Shown here piece after piece: positions 34,804 to 43,775 of a stretch of 64,000 bases of DNA; position 1 is the stretch's first letter, and each line of letters starts with the position of its first letter. A program made the position numbers and the translations under genes. The DNA is from Candidatus Zhuqueibacterota bacterium (GTDB lineage Bacteria > Zhuqueibacterota > Zhuqueibacteria > Residuimicrobiales > Oceaniaggregativiventaceae): the NCBI GenBank assembly GCA_014728085.1, contig WJMF01000234.1, positions 1-64,000 on the forward strand. Direction: 5' to 3'. The notes under the pieces were generated by a model, which was not told the origin of the DNA, made no database searches, and saw only the letters and a program-made list of their open reading frames with translations.

Positions 34804-37527
34804 ATGAAGACATTAGATGGCAGCGATCAACTATTGCTATATAATAATGATGATGTCAATCAATCCACAGAGAAATTGAAAATCCCGCGTTATTTTACCC
34901 AACCTGATATCGACCCCTTTGACCAAATTGAATGGGAAACTCGCAAGGCATCCATAACCAATGATAAAGGCAAAGTGTTGTTTGAGCTGGACAATATAAC
35001 CGTTCCAAAATCCTGGTCTCAAACCGCTCTGAACATTGTCGCATCCAAATATTTCCATTTGCCGGAAGAAGAGAGCAAAAAGGAAAAAAGCGTTAAAACT
35101 CTGATCAACAGAGTTGTGGAGACCCTGAAAAAATGGGGCAAAGAAGCCGACTATTTTAATACAACAGCCGATGCAGAAACATTTGCAGCAGAGCTTAAAC
35201 ATCTCCTGGTCAATCAAAAGGGCGCATTTAACAGTCCCGTGTGGTTTAATCTTGGTATTGAGCAAAGGCCGCAATGCTCCGCCTGTTTCATAAACTCGGT
35301 TCAGGACGATATGGGTGCGATTATGGATCTGGCGAAAATCGAGGGTTTGCTTTTCAAATTCGGATCGGGAACAGGCACGAATTTTTCCACGTTGCGCTCT
35401 TCAAAAGAGCACCTCTCAAGCGGTGGGCTTGCATCCGGACCGGTATCCTTTATGAAGGGATTCGATTCTTTTGCGGGTGTCATTAAATCCGGCGGCAAAA
35501 CCCGCCGCGCAGCAAAAATGGTAATTCTGGATATCGACCATCCGGATATAGAAGAGTTTATCCAATGCAAGGCACATGAAGAACAAAAAGCCTGGAAACT
35601 GATCGACGTCGGTTATGACGGTTCATTTGGTGGCGAAGCCTATAATTCTATCTTTTTTCAGAATTCCAATAATTCCGTCAGAGTGACGAATGAATTTATG
35701 CAAGCTGTTCTGGAAGACCGGGACTGGCATACCCGCGCCGTGGTGGACAAACAAATCATGGATACCTATAAAGCCAGACATTTATTAAAGCTAATGGCGG
35801 ATGCCGCTCATATATGCGGAGATCCGGGGATTCAGTTTGATACGACCATAAATGACTGGCACACCTGTAGCGCCTCAGCACCTATCACGGCATCGAATCC
35901 CTGCAGTGAGTTTATGTTTATCGACAATTCCGCCTGTAATCTGGCGTCTTTGAATTTGCTAAAATTTGTCAAAGACGATCAATTCGATATCGAAGCGTTT
36001 AGAAGAGCAATTCATGTCTTCATTATTGCCCAGGAACTGATCGTCGATAATGCCAGTTATCCGACCAATGAGATCGGTGGAAATAGCTCAAAATTCAGGC
36101 CTCTGGGATTGGGTTATGCCAATCTGGGAGCGCTTTTAATGTACAACGGATATGCCTATGATAGCGACGAAGGTCGGGCACTCGCTGCAACAATCACGTC
36201 ACTGATGACCGGCCAGGCCTATCTGTCCTCTGCGATTCTTGCCAGCAGTGTGGGACCCTTTGCAACCTTTCAGAAAAATAAAGAATCCATGCTTAATGTC
36301 ATCAACAAGCATAAAAACGCCTGCAAATCAATTCAAAAAGAATTTGTCGATAAAGACCTTTACGACACTGCAGAGGAATTGTGGAGCGATGCACTCGAGT
36401 TTGGTGAACGTTATGGTTACCGCAATGCACAGGTCACCTTGCTTGCGCCTACCGGTACAATCGGGTTCATGATGGATTGCGATACCACCGGCATAGAACC
36501 CGACCTCGCTCTTGTCAAATTTAAGAATCTCTCGGGTGGTGGAATGATCAAGTTGGTGAATAATACCCTTGGGCATGCCTTGCAGCGTCTGAATCACAAA
36601 GCCAGTGAGATAGAGGATATTATAGCTTTTATTGAAAAAACAGATACAATCGAAGGCGCACCTCATGTCAAAGCGGAACATCTGCCGATTTTTGATTGCG
36701 CCTTTAGACCGCTTAAAGGCAAACGCTCCATTCATTACATGGGTCATATTCGCATGATGGCTGCCGTTCAACCCTTTCTTTCCGGTGCTATCTCCAAGAC
36801 GGTGAATATGTCCAATGAAACAACTGCTGAGGAGATTATGGAAACCTATCTTCAGGCCTGGAAGTTGGGTTTAAAATCCATTGCTATTTACCGGGATGGT
36901 TCAAAACGCACCCAACCACTCAGTACCGGAAAATCAGAGGAACCGAAAAAGAAAGCAAAAGTGATCGGAAAACGGCGCAAATTACCTGATGAAAGACACG
37001 CGATCACGCATAAATTCTCCATTGCCGGACACGATGGTTATATCACTGTAGGCGAATACGATGATGGCAGCCCGGGTGAAATATTTATCGTAATGGCAAA
37101 AGAGGGCTCTTTTGTATCCGGCTTGATGGATGCCTTTGCCACCGCGGTTTCGATCGGTCTGCAGTACGGGGTCCCTTTGCGTGTTTTGGTTGACAAGTTA
37201 AGCCATACTCGTTTTGAACCTTATGGCTTTACCAATAACCCTAAAATTCGCATTGCCAAGTCGATTATCGATTATATTTCGCGCTGGCTGGGTCAACGTT
37301 ATGTCGGTGCCGGCGAATTTAAAAAACCGGAAGCGACCTTTTCGGACTTTTCGGAAATTGAAAAATCGAAAATGATACAGGAGGAATCATCATCCAAAGA
37401 TGATGAAAAGGCGATATTCATGACTCAGGCTGATGCTCCGCCCTGTCATGCCTGCGGTGCTATTATGGTCCGCAGCGGCTCGTGTTACAAATGTCTCAAT
37501 TGCGGAGAAACGAGCGGTTGTTCCTAA
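34804..37527 (+). CDS. nrdJ: Adenosylcobalamin-dependent ribonucleotide reductase (class II)
   Basis: Reduces ribonucleotides to deoxyribonucleotides using a B12-derived radical, without oxygen. At 907 residues it matches NrdJ/TIGR02504: GAFNSPVWFNLGI with CSACFINSV (about 140-166, first active-site Cys), LFKFGSGTGTNFS, NPCSEFMFIDNSACNLASLNL (about 365-385, radical-site Cys and Glu), APTGTIGFMMDCDTTGIEP (about 549-567), and a C-terminal zinc-type module CHACG ... CYKCLNCGETSGCS (about 881-907). No nrdA, nrdB or nrdD is in the window. GAGGG lies 5 nt before the ATG. It is a single-gene transcript ended by the terminator at 37599-37630, divergent from the rib operon. Confidence 0.96.
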   Translation: MKTLDGSDQLLLYNNDDVNQSTEKLKIPRYFTQPDIDPFDQIEWETRKASITNDKGKVLFELDNITVPKSWSQTALNIVASKYFHLPEEESKKEKSVKTLINRVVETLKKWGKEADYFNTTADAETFAAELKHLLVNQKGAFNSPVWFNLGIEQRPQCSACFINSVQDDMGAIMDLAKIEGLLFKFGSGTGTNFSTLRSSKEHLSSGGLASGPVSFMKGFDSFAGVIKSGGKTRRAAKMVILDIDHPDIEEFIQCKAHEEQKAWKLIDVGYDGSFGGEAYNSIFFQNSNNSVRVTNEFMQAVLEDRDWHTRAVVDKQIMDTYKARHLLKLMADAAHICGDPGIQFDTTINDWHTCSASAPITASNPCSEFMFIDNSACNLASLNLLKFVKDDQFDIEAFRRAIHVFIIAQELIVDNASYPTNEIGGNSSKFRPLGLGYANLGALLMYNGYAYDSDEGRALAATITSLMTGQAYLSSAILASSVGPFATFQKNKESMLNVINKHKNACKSIQKEFVDKDLYDTAEELWSDALEFGERYGYRNAQVTLLAPTGTIGFMMDCDTTGIEPDLALVKFKNLSGGGMIKLVNNTLGHALQRLNHKASEIEDIIAFIEKTDTIEGAPHVKAEHLPIFDCAFRPLKGKRSIHYMGHIRMMAAVQPFLSGAISKTVNMSNETTAEEIMETYLQAWKLGLKSIAIYRDGSKRTQPLSTGKSEEPKKKAKVIGKRRKLPDERHAITHKFSIAGHDGYITVGEYDDGSPGEIFIVMAKEGSFVSGLMDAFATAVSIGLQYGVPLRVLVDKLSHTRFEPYGFTNNPKIRIAKSIIDYISRWLGQRYVGAGEFKKPEATFSDFSEIEKSKMIQEESSSKDDEKAIFMTQADAPPCHACGAIMVRSGSCYKCLNCGETSGCS

Positions 37528-37598
37528 TTTAAGACCGTATTGCTGTCGGGAGATCGTGTCTTCGGGCATGATGAAAAAAATTGTCTGAATATAAAAGC

Positions 37599-37630
37599 AA
37601 AAAAGGCGGGTAGAAACACCCGCCTTTTTT
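37599..37630. terminator. Bidirectional intrinsic terminator between nrdJ and the STAS gene
   Basis: Stem AAAAAAGGCGGGT / ACCCGCCTTTTTT around loop AGAAAC. A and T tracts on both sides allow it to serve both convergent genes. Confidence 0.9.
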
Positions 37631-37655
37631 ACAAGTTTAATGAAAAAAATCGATT

Positions 37656-38000
37656 TTAATCGCTTTTCAATTTTTCCATCGCTTCTTTATCGGTTCCGAA
37701 CATGGGGATAACATCGGTAAGATGAGCGATTTGTATTAAACTTTTTACCCGTTTCTGAACACCACAAACCGCAAATTTTCTATCCAATTCTCTCGCTTGT
37801 CGCAAACCGAATAACAATGAACCCAGTCCCGAGCTATCGACATGTTGAACATTGGAAAGATCAAGCAAAATACTGGATTCTTTGGTATTAAAAAGGACAA
37901 GCAACTGCGCCTTTAAATCAGGAGCAACCATTGAATCCAGACGTTCATCGCGTAATCGCAAAACCTTGGTGTTCCCGAATTCTTCAATAAAAAAATTCAT
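37656..38000 (-). CDS. STAS-domain anti-sigma factor antagonist-like protein
   Basis: A 114-residue single STAS domain like SpoIIAA/RsbV, which binds a kinase-type anti-sigma factor unless phosphorylated. The phospho-site motif VDSSGLGSL is at about 54-62 (Ser56 or Ser57). The fold pattern LLDLSNVQHVDSSG, then GLRQARELDRKFAVCGV, is complete. The ATG at 38000 with GAGGAA upstream is preferred over TTG at 38015. No partner anti-sigma kinase or phosphatase is adjacent, so its partner is elsewhere. It is probably a one-gene transcript with a candidate promoter at 38046-38074. Confidence 0.88.
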   Translation of the reverse strand: MNFFIEEFGNTKVLRLRDERLDSMVAPDLKAQLLVLFNTKESSILLDLSNVQHVDSSGLGSLLFGLRQARELDRKFAVCGVQKRVKSLIQIAHLTDVIPMFGTDKEAMEKLKSD

Positions 38001-38045
38001 CAATATTCCTCGCAAAGTATTTATAAAGCCGTGGAGTTTTCAAGC

Positions 38046-38074
38046 AATATACGAATAAATTGCACAAGCCGCAA
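38046..38074 (-). promoter_or_regulatory. Candidate promoter of the STAS gene
   Basis: Minus strand: TTGCGG (38074-38069), 17-bp spacer, TATATT (38051-38046). The -35 matches only in TTG, so this rests mainly on the -10 and spacing. Confidence 0.3.
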
Positions 38075-38089
38075 GCGTTTGCAAACAGA

Positions 38090-40681
38090 CTATTCGGCGA
38101 TACAAATGAGCAAAGCTTTGGGCAAGTATTTTCTTGCTGTATTGCGCAGCTGCGCCTCATCGACTTTTGCAAGCGCTTGTGTAAAGTCAGCGTAATAATC
38201 TACATCATCGTATTTGAACGCACCCCATCCCATAAGATAGGCTCGCCCTACGCTCATAAGCTGTTTCATCAGCCTGCGGCCTCTGCTCTGATTAACGGCA
38301 CTCTTTCTTTCGCTGCTATCCGCCGGATTGGTAATCAATTTTTTAAATTCTGCTTCAATACCGGCAATGGCACGCTGCAAATTCTGTGGCTGTGTTCCCA
38401 TATAAACATAAAAAAGAGCTTGATTTCCATAGCATTCGATATTTGCACCTATCCGGTAAGCCAATCCTTCCCGCTCCCGTAGCTGGAAACTTACTCTATT
38501 TGAAAGCACTGCAGTAAGAGCATACAAGGCGGGCAAATCGGCAGCTTTGATATCCGTCACCGCATTGCCGGCGATAATATAGGATTGCCTTTTCCCGAGC
38601 GTTTTGGTTTTGATAATCGTGCTGTCTACAGCAACGATTTTGGGATAATCCCCAAGTGCAGCCATCGAACCGGTTTTCGAATAATCGTCAAAATGAGATA
38701 AGAGGTCCTGCATAACGGTTTCTGCCTTAAGAGAACTCACAACGGTTAAAATCAGATTTTGCGGCGAAAAATAAACCTCATGCAAAGCTTTAAGATCATC
38801 CACGGTAATCCCGGGAATGGATTGAAAATCCCCCATAATCGGATTGGAAAGCGGATTTCCCGGACTCGAGTTTTCCCAGAACAAATCCATGGCCATATCT
38901 GAAGCGCTGGCGGTTTTTCGTGCGACAAAAGCCTTTTGTGCCTGTTTCACAGCAAAAAGGGTACCATCGTTCAAAGCGGGTGACTTTATCATATCGGCCA
39001 AAAGGGCAATGGCACGTGCGGCATGTTCATTTAAACATTCCAGCCGGATTGTACTGTATTCCGGAGAAAAATAGTAATCATCAAAGGGGATATAGGGGTT
39101 ATCAGACACTTTCAACCTTGCACCGATTTTTTCAAGGGCATTATTGAAATCTTCGGGGCTCATACTTGATGGACCTTTTGCCATTAAACGATGCAACACG
39201 TCCACACTGCCGTTTGGATATTCGGTTTCATATAGAGCACGATTTTTTCCCAACACATGAACAGCAAAAATATCTGACCCTCGTTCTTCCCGTACGTGGA
39301 TTTCCAGGCCATTGGATAGCGTTTTATCCAGATGCTTTACAGAACTCCCAACGTCCGTTTTTGTGCTGTCGATTCGAGGTGAATAGCAAAACCGCTTAAC
39401 CGGTGCCGCATTCAGAGAATCGAGAGAATGATGAATCAGCCCGGCATTTACCGATTTTAAAAATTTTTCATAATTCATGAGGCCTTCTATACCGCCCACG
39501 ACCAGCTGTTGCGATTTCATCATGCCATAGAAATGGGGGCGTTCCTTATAAATTTCATTTTCGGTTAACAGGGAGAGAGCGACACCATTAATCTTGTCTT
39601 CAGTTACAAAAGGATGCATGTGCTCTAACGTGCTCAAAATATCCCTGGTAATGCTTTTACCATCTGCTTCGGGTTTATGACTCGCTGAGATGAGGAAATA
39701 ACTAAAATCCGGATGATAATCGAGCTCACAGGTTAAATCAAATATATCATTGCGATGGTCGAGATGACCGAGCAAACCACCGTCTCCTTCGGAAGATAGA
39801 ATTTCGGCCAGCAACAGAGTCGGATAAAAGAGTTCTGACCCATAGCGGGGGGCTGGAAACGCGAGTTTGAGATAGGCGCGATCATCTTCAATTGCGAACC
39901 GATGCTGAGTCGTTTCGGAAAACCGGCAGGGAATTTTTGCAGACGGAGAATTCAGGCTGTTACCGGCGGTCTTGCCATAATATTGATTGAGCAGGCCGGC
40001 GAAAACATCCGGATCAAAATCACCTATTGCCATCAGGATCATATTGTTGGGAACATAATAATGTTTATAAAACGCCATGACCTGTGTTCGGTCCATCTCT
40101 TTAACAGAAGGAATCGATCCCAGGACATTATGGCTGTAGGGACTTTGTTTATAAGCGAATTTTTTAAATATCGATTCCCTGGTATATGAGATTCGATTCA
40201 GGCTCTGAGCGATTTCTTCGATGACAATTCCTTTTTCCTTTTTAAACTTGTCCGCAGCAAGAGTTGAGTTGAAAAGCATATCGGATTGAATGGATATGGC
40301 TTTTTCTATATGTTCTTTTGGGGAGAGGATAATGAAATTGACATAGTCTTCTGATGTGCTGGCATTATTATAACCACCGATTTCATCCATTTCTCTGTAT
40401 ATCTGTTCCTGGGTTCGGGTTTCCGTACCATTGAACAAAAGATGCTCCAGAAGATGCGAAGCGCCGAAAAGCTCGGGTGTTTCCAGACGAGAGCCCGCCT
40501 TGATGGTCACGATTACGGAGATAACCGGTGCGGCATGATTTTCTATCAAAATGGTTTCGAGCTGGTTATCCATGATGTAGCGAAAGGTGGATTCGTCTAT
40601 TGTTTCCAATACCGTACCGTGAGCAATAAAACCGGTGAGCAAAATCACCAAACATGCAAGAATGCCGGCTTTTGTAAACAT
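38090..40681 (-). CDS. M16-family zinc metallopeptidase (two-domain)
   Basis: An 863-residue exported peptidase of the pitrilysin/insulinase family. A signal peptide (about 1-22) is followed by an active N-terminal M16 domain with the inverted zinc motif HLLEH (76-80) in FGASHLLEHLLFNG and the distal Glu in KEKGIVIEEIAQ (about 148-159). A second, inactive M16 domain occupies the C-terminal half (about 470-860), with FQLREREGLAYRIG being typical of the closing half. The two halves form a clamshell that degrades peptides, here presumably in the periplasm. It follows the GT2 gene by 2 bp, although no link with LPS assembly is evident. Confidence 0.9.
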   Translation of the reverse strand: MFTKAGILACLVILLTGFIAHGTVLETIDESTFRYIMDNQLETILIENHAAPVISVIVTIKAGSRLETPELFGASHLLEHLLFNGTETRTQEQIYREMDEIGGYNNASTSEDYVNFIILSPKEHIEKAISIQSDMLFNSTLAADKFKKEKGIVIEEIAQSLNRISYTRESIFKKFAYKQSPYSHNVLGSIPSVKEMDRTQVMAFYKHYYVPNNMILMAIGDFDPDVFAGLLNQYYGKTAGNSLNSPSAKIPCRFSETTQHRFAIEDDRAYLKLAFPAPRYGSELFYPTLLLAEILSSEGDGGLLGHLDHRNDIFDLTCELDYHPDFSYFLISASHKPEADGKSITRDILSTLEHMHPFVTEDKINGVALSLLTENEIYKERPHFYGMMKSQQLVVGGIEGLMNYEKFLKSVNAGLIHHSLDSLNAAPVKRFCYSPRIDSTKTDVGSSVKHLDKTLSNGLEIHVREERGSDIFAVHVLGKNRALYETEYPNGSVDVLHRLMAKGPSSMSPEDFNNALEKIGARLKVSDNPYIPFDDYYFSPEYSTIRLECLNEHAARAIALLADMIKSPALNDGTLFAVKQAQKAFVARKTASASDMAMDLFWENSSPGNPLSNPIMGDFQSIPGITVDDLKALHEVYFSPQNLILTVVSSLKAETVMQDLLSHFDDYSKTGSMAALGDYPKIVAVDSTIIKTKTLGKRQSYIIAGNAVTDIKAADLPALYALTAVLSNRVSFQLREREGLAYRIGANIECYGNQALFYVYMGTQPQNLQRAIAGIEAEFKKLITNPADSSERKSAVNQSRGRRLMKQLMSVGRAYLMGWGAFKYDDVDYYADFTQALAKVDEAQLRNTARKYLPKALLICIAE

Positions 40682-40683
40682 AA

Positions 40684-41436
40684 CTAACTCCTATTCTGCT
40701 TTTGAATTTCCCATAATTTTGCGTATTTGCACATAACATAGCCTGATGAGAGCAGGCAAAGCATAAATCCTTTTGAACCGTCAAGAATGCCCAGCTTGAA
40801 AAAATACATCTTAATAAAAGCAAACAGAGATCGGAAACACATTTCAACAATATTGGTGTGCTGTCCCTTTTGCGCCATTTCGTTTGCAGCAAGGGTGGTA
40901 TAGCGGTTAAATTTTGATAAATAGTGGTCGAGAATATGATCGGTATAGTGCAGCAACGCATGTTTGCTCTGACCGATTTCACCCGCAATCTCTAGTCCTT
41001 CGTGGACTCTTTTATTGTTCAAGTCGCCATGTTGGCGTCGAAAAAGCCTCAAAACGTAGCCGGGATACCAGCCGCAATGTTTGATCCATTTCCCCAGAAA
41101 AAAAGCTTTGCGTTTGATTTGAAATCCGTTTTGGGGCGGATTCGCTGCCAACAGCTCAATGATTTCCTCCTTTAATTCGGGTGAGACTCTTTCATCAGCA
41201 TCCAGCCAAAAAACCCATTCACAACTTGCCTGTGACAAAGCGATACGCTTGTTTTCAGCATATCCAAACCAATCCGTAATTACCACTTTATCAGTGTATG
41301 TTTTTGCTATTTCAACCGTTTTATCGCTGCTTTTTGAATCCACGACAATAAGTTCATCCGCCCACTCTACGCTCTGCAGACAAGCGCCAATATTCATTTC
41401 TTCATTAAAGGTAATAACGATAACCGATAGACTCAT
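40684..41436 (-). CDS. Family 2 glycosyltransferase (WaaE/LgtF-like), copy 1
   Basis: A 250-residue GT-A enzyme. LSVIVITFNEEMNIGACLQS (about 3-22) is the nucleotide-binding start, VVDSKSSDKT follows, and WLDADERVSPE (about 86-96) holds the metal-binding DxD. HCGWYPGYVLRLFRR and RVHEGL (about 124-152) are characteristic of the LPS-core glucosyl/heptosyl GT2 group (WaaE/LgtF-like). The frame is open to 41598, but the ATG at 41436 overlaps the upstream stop as ATGA and has GGAGC upstream, so it is chosen. It is a tandem paralogue of the preceding gene. The sugar and acceptor are not known. Confidence 0.88.
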   Translation of the reverse strand: MSLSVIVITFNEEMNIGACLQSVEWADELIVVDSKSSDKTVEIAKTYTDKVVITDWFGYAENKRIALSQASCEWVFWLDADERVSPELKEEIIELLAANPPQNGFQIKRKAFFLGKWIKHCGWYPGYVLRLFRRQHGDLNNKRVHEGLEIAGEIGQSKHALLHYTDHILDHYLSKFNRYTTLAANEMAQKGQHTNIVEMCFRSLFAFIKMYFFKLGILDGSKGFMLCLLSSGYVMCKYAKLWEIQKQNRS

Positions 41437-42215
41437 GAATCTATTTGCTCCTTGTAAACCTGCAATTCTTTTGGCGACATCTGCTGAAAATGCCAAATTT
41501 TCATATATAAAACCATTTTTAAAAATGCAGATATCCAGCTTAGCAGGAAACCGTGAACCCCATCCAAAAAGCCCTTGTGGGCAATAAATTTGTTCCAAAA
41601 GGAGCTGATAAAATGGGTCATAAAATCATGCACGTGGACGGGTTTACGGTCAAGCCGGTCGAATGCTTCCAGGGTTGTATAGATATTCAGCTTTTCAATA
41701 CTGGTATAGATATCGGGGTGGGAAAAATGGTCAAGATCATTTTTCAACGTACTTGTCGTACCCTGAACAATAAAGCCTTCATGAACGCGACGGTCACTCA
41801 GGCGGGTTTTCTCTTTTTTGAAAAGACGAACCTGATAGCCCGGATACCAGCCGCAATGTTTGATCCATTTTCCTAAAAAATAGGATCGCCGTGCGATCTT
41901 ATAGCCGTCAAACGCGGGATTTTGCAGAATACCTTGTATTTCTGCTTTCAATTCCGGACGAACCCGTTCATCGGCGTCGATATTCATGACCCAGGAATGC
42001 GAACATTTGCCGAGAGCAAATGATTTTTGTCTGGAAAAACCGGGCCATGCATTTATATATATTTTAGCAGCATGCTTTTTACAAATTTCCACCGTCTTGT
42101 CTTCACTACAGGCATCGACGACGATAATTTCATCGGCCCACGAAACGCTTTCCAAACACGAGTCGATATGCTTCTCCTCATTATAGGTGATAATCATCAC
42201 AGATAATTTATTCAT
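41433..42215 (-). CDS. Family 2 glycosyltransferase (WaaE/LgtF-like), copy 2
   Basis: A 260-residue paralogue of the next gene, sharing KLSVMIITYNEEKHIDSCL (3-21), VVDACSEDKT, NIDADERVRPE (about 75-85, metal-binding DxD), YFLGKWIKHCGWYPGYQVRL, and RRVHEG. The two share the GKWIKHCGWYPGY block exactly, evidence for tandem duplication. Probably adds core sugars in LPS assembly. It lies directly after the GT9 gene (stop to start with no gap). Confidence 0.88.
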   Translation of the reverse strand: MNKLSVMIITYNEEKHIDSCLESVSWADEIIVVDACSEDKTVEICKKHAAKIYINAWPGFSRQKSFALGKCSHSWVMNIDADERVRPELKAEIQGILQNPAFDGYKIARRSYFLGKWIKHCGWYPGYQVRLFKKEKTRLSDRRVHEGFIVQGTTSTLKNDLDHFSHPDIYTSIEKLNIYTTLEAFDRLDRKPVHVHDFMTHFISSFWNKFIAHKGFLDGVHGFLLSWISAFLKMVLYMKIWHFQQMSPKELQVYKEQIDS

Positions 42216-43256
42216 TTATTCAGTATCCTGTTCCCTTTTATCACTCATTAAAACCGAGGTAGCTGCATTGAGAACGTCATCCACGGATATAAGTTTCATA
42301 CAGCTATTATGGTCGCAGGTTAACCGATTGCAGCGCAAGCAGGGCAATCCCCGGGCGACGATGATTTTATGGTTTTTTCCGTAAGGACCTTGTAAATGCG
42401 GATTGGTCGGTCCGAATAACGCCACGCAGGGTGTCTGCATGGCAGCTGCAATATGCATCGGACCTGAATCGGTTGTAATCATCAAATCGGCGCGGGATAA
42501 AATCGCTGCGAGTTCTTTAAGATTGGTTTCAGGTAAAATCGTCGTCCCTACGGATATCTGATCCTGAAGCAATTGTGCTTCTTTTTTCTCCCCCGGCCCC
42601 CAAACGATTAAAATCTCACAGGCATGTTTTTCTACTAATCTTCGGGCCAATACCATAAACCGATTTAACGGCCAGCGTTTGGAAGGCCAGCCACCGGAAA
42701 AATTTAACGCAATGACTTTTTTTTGTCCCGCTTGATATCGCTGCCAAAAATCATCGGCAAATCGATGATCCCGTTCCGTAACGGCAACAGATAGATTTTT
42801 ACTGACGATGGGTATATTCATCTCTTTTAGCGCGTCAAGGTGCCATTCTGCTTCGTGGATTTGGTCTGCACGGGAAACAATTGTATGATTATACGTCCAT
42901 TTGCGCATTCGAAAATCATAACCCACCCGGTGCCGGGCATTGCTGAAAAAGGTGATCAGCGCGCTTCGGGGATTACCAAAAAAATCAAAAACGAGATCAT
43001 AATTTTGTTTGCGCATATTGTTTAAAAAGGTCAAACTCTTGAAACAATTCACATCATCATCAAGAAATGCATATTTCTTATCAAAAGCGATAACGTTATT
43101 CAACAGGGGATGGTTTTTCACGATTCCGGCGCAAAATTTCTCTGTTAAAAAATCTATTGTTGCATCAGGATAAGCAGCTCTGAGGTTTCTTAAAACAATC
43201 GTGGACAGAACCACATCTCCGATCGCCCGTAATTTGATAATCAATATTTTTTTAAT
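42216..43256 (-). CDS. Glycosyltransferase family 9 (heptosyltransferase-like), probable ATT start
   Basis: ADP-heptose:LPS heptosyltransferase family member. IIKLRAIGDVVLST lies at the N-terminus, NFSGGWPSKRWPL (about 185-197) is the donor-phosphate region, and ITTDSGPMHIAAAMQTPCVALFGPTNP (about 258-284) is the family's sugar-nucleotide motif. Cys residues near the C-terminus (CLRCNRLTCDHNSCM) fit the family. The first standard start is TTG at 43244, but it has no ribosome site. Reading back, codons from an ATT at 43256 give MKKILIIKLRAIGD if ATT is read as Met, the family's usual N-terminus, and GGAG lies 9 nt upstream. I prefer 43256. It lies just behind the terminator after the Nudix gene. 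Confidence 0.85.
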   Translation of the reverse strand: MKKILIIKLRAIGDVVLSTIVLRNLRAAYPDATIDFLTEKFCAGIVKNHPLLNNVIAFDKKYAFLDDDVNCFKSLTFLNNMRKQNYDLVFDFFGNPRSALITFFSNARHRVGYDFRMRKWTYNHTIVSRADQIHEAEWHLDALKEMNIPIVSKNLSVAVTERDHRFADDFWQRYQAGQKKVIALNFSGGWPSKRWPLNRFMVLARRLVEKHACEILIVWGPGEKKEAQLLQDQISVGTTILPETNLKELAAILSRADLMITTDSGPMHIAAAMQTPCVALFGPTNPHLQGPYGKNHKIIVARGLPCLRCNRLTCDHNSCMKLISVDDVLNAATSVLMSDKREQDTE

Positions 43257-43275
43257 AAAATCCGACTCCTATTGT

Positions 43276-43306
43276 AAAAAATGCCCAGTTGAGAATTAGC
43301 TGAGCA
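43276..43306 (-). terminator. Intrinsic terminator after the Nudix gene
   Basis: Minus strand: TGCTCAG and CTGGGCA pair (one G-U), 11-nt loop, followed by TTTTTT. It begins 2 bp after the Nudix stop at 43308. Confidence 0.7.
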
Positions 43307-43307
43307 T

Positions 43308-43760
43308 CTACTTTTGATTATGAAAAAAACAAATTTTGTTTAACAATTCCGCCGTACCGTTTGTCGATTCCAGGGATCGAAATGAATTCGAATGAATCCA
43401 ACGGGCATCCGAAATATCACTTTTTGCCGCTAATTTACCTGTACAATAGTGCGCCAGGTATTCCAGTATAATATAGTGATATTTTATTTGATTATCATGA
43501 TCGGTTTCGATGTATTCAAATGTATCAATGAATTTTTCTATCGTTATCCGGATGTTGCACTCTTCTTCAATTTCTCGGTGTATAGCCTGTCGAAGTGTTT
43601 CCCCAAGCTCGATTAATCCTCCGGGTACCGTCCATTTGCCTTTATTGGGTTGCTGATTTCGTTTGACCAGGAGCACATGGTTATCCCTTTTGACCACGAC
43701 TCCCACGCCCACACGAGGATAGATAGAGTATTCCCGACCTTTATCAGCGAACGCTTTCAA
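43308..43760 (-). CDS. Nudix hydrolase
   Basis: A 150-residue Nudix-fold pyrophosphohydrolase. The Nudix box reads GGLIELGETLRQAIHREIEE (about 47-66) followed by ECNI; the residue that is usually Gly after the second Glu pair is Asn. The preceding VGVGVVVKRDNHVLLVKR is typical of ADP-ribose/MutT-like members. The substrate is unknown. The start is TTG at 43760 with no strong ribosome site, 15 bp after the acidic protein gene, so translation may be coupled. The transcript ends at the terminator behind the gene. Confidence 0.88.
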   Translation of the reverse strand: MKAFADKGREYSIYPRVGVGVVVKRDNHVLLVKRNQQPNKGKWTVPGGLIELGETLRQAIHREIEEECNIRITIEKFIDTFEYIETDHDNQIKYHYIILEYLAHYCTGKLAAKSDISDARWIHSNSFRSLESTNGTAELLNKICFFHNQK

Positions 43761-43775
43761 ACGGCTAACAGAAGG

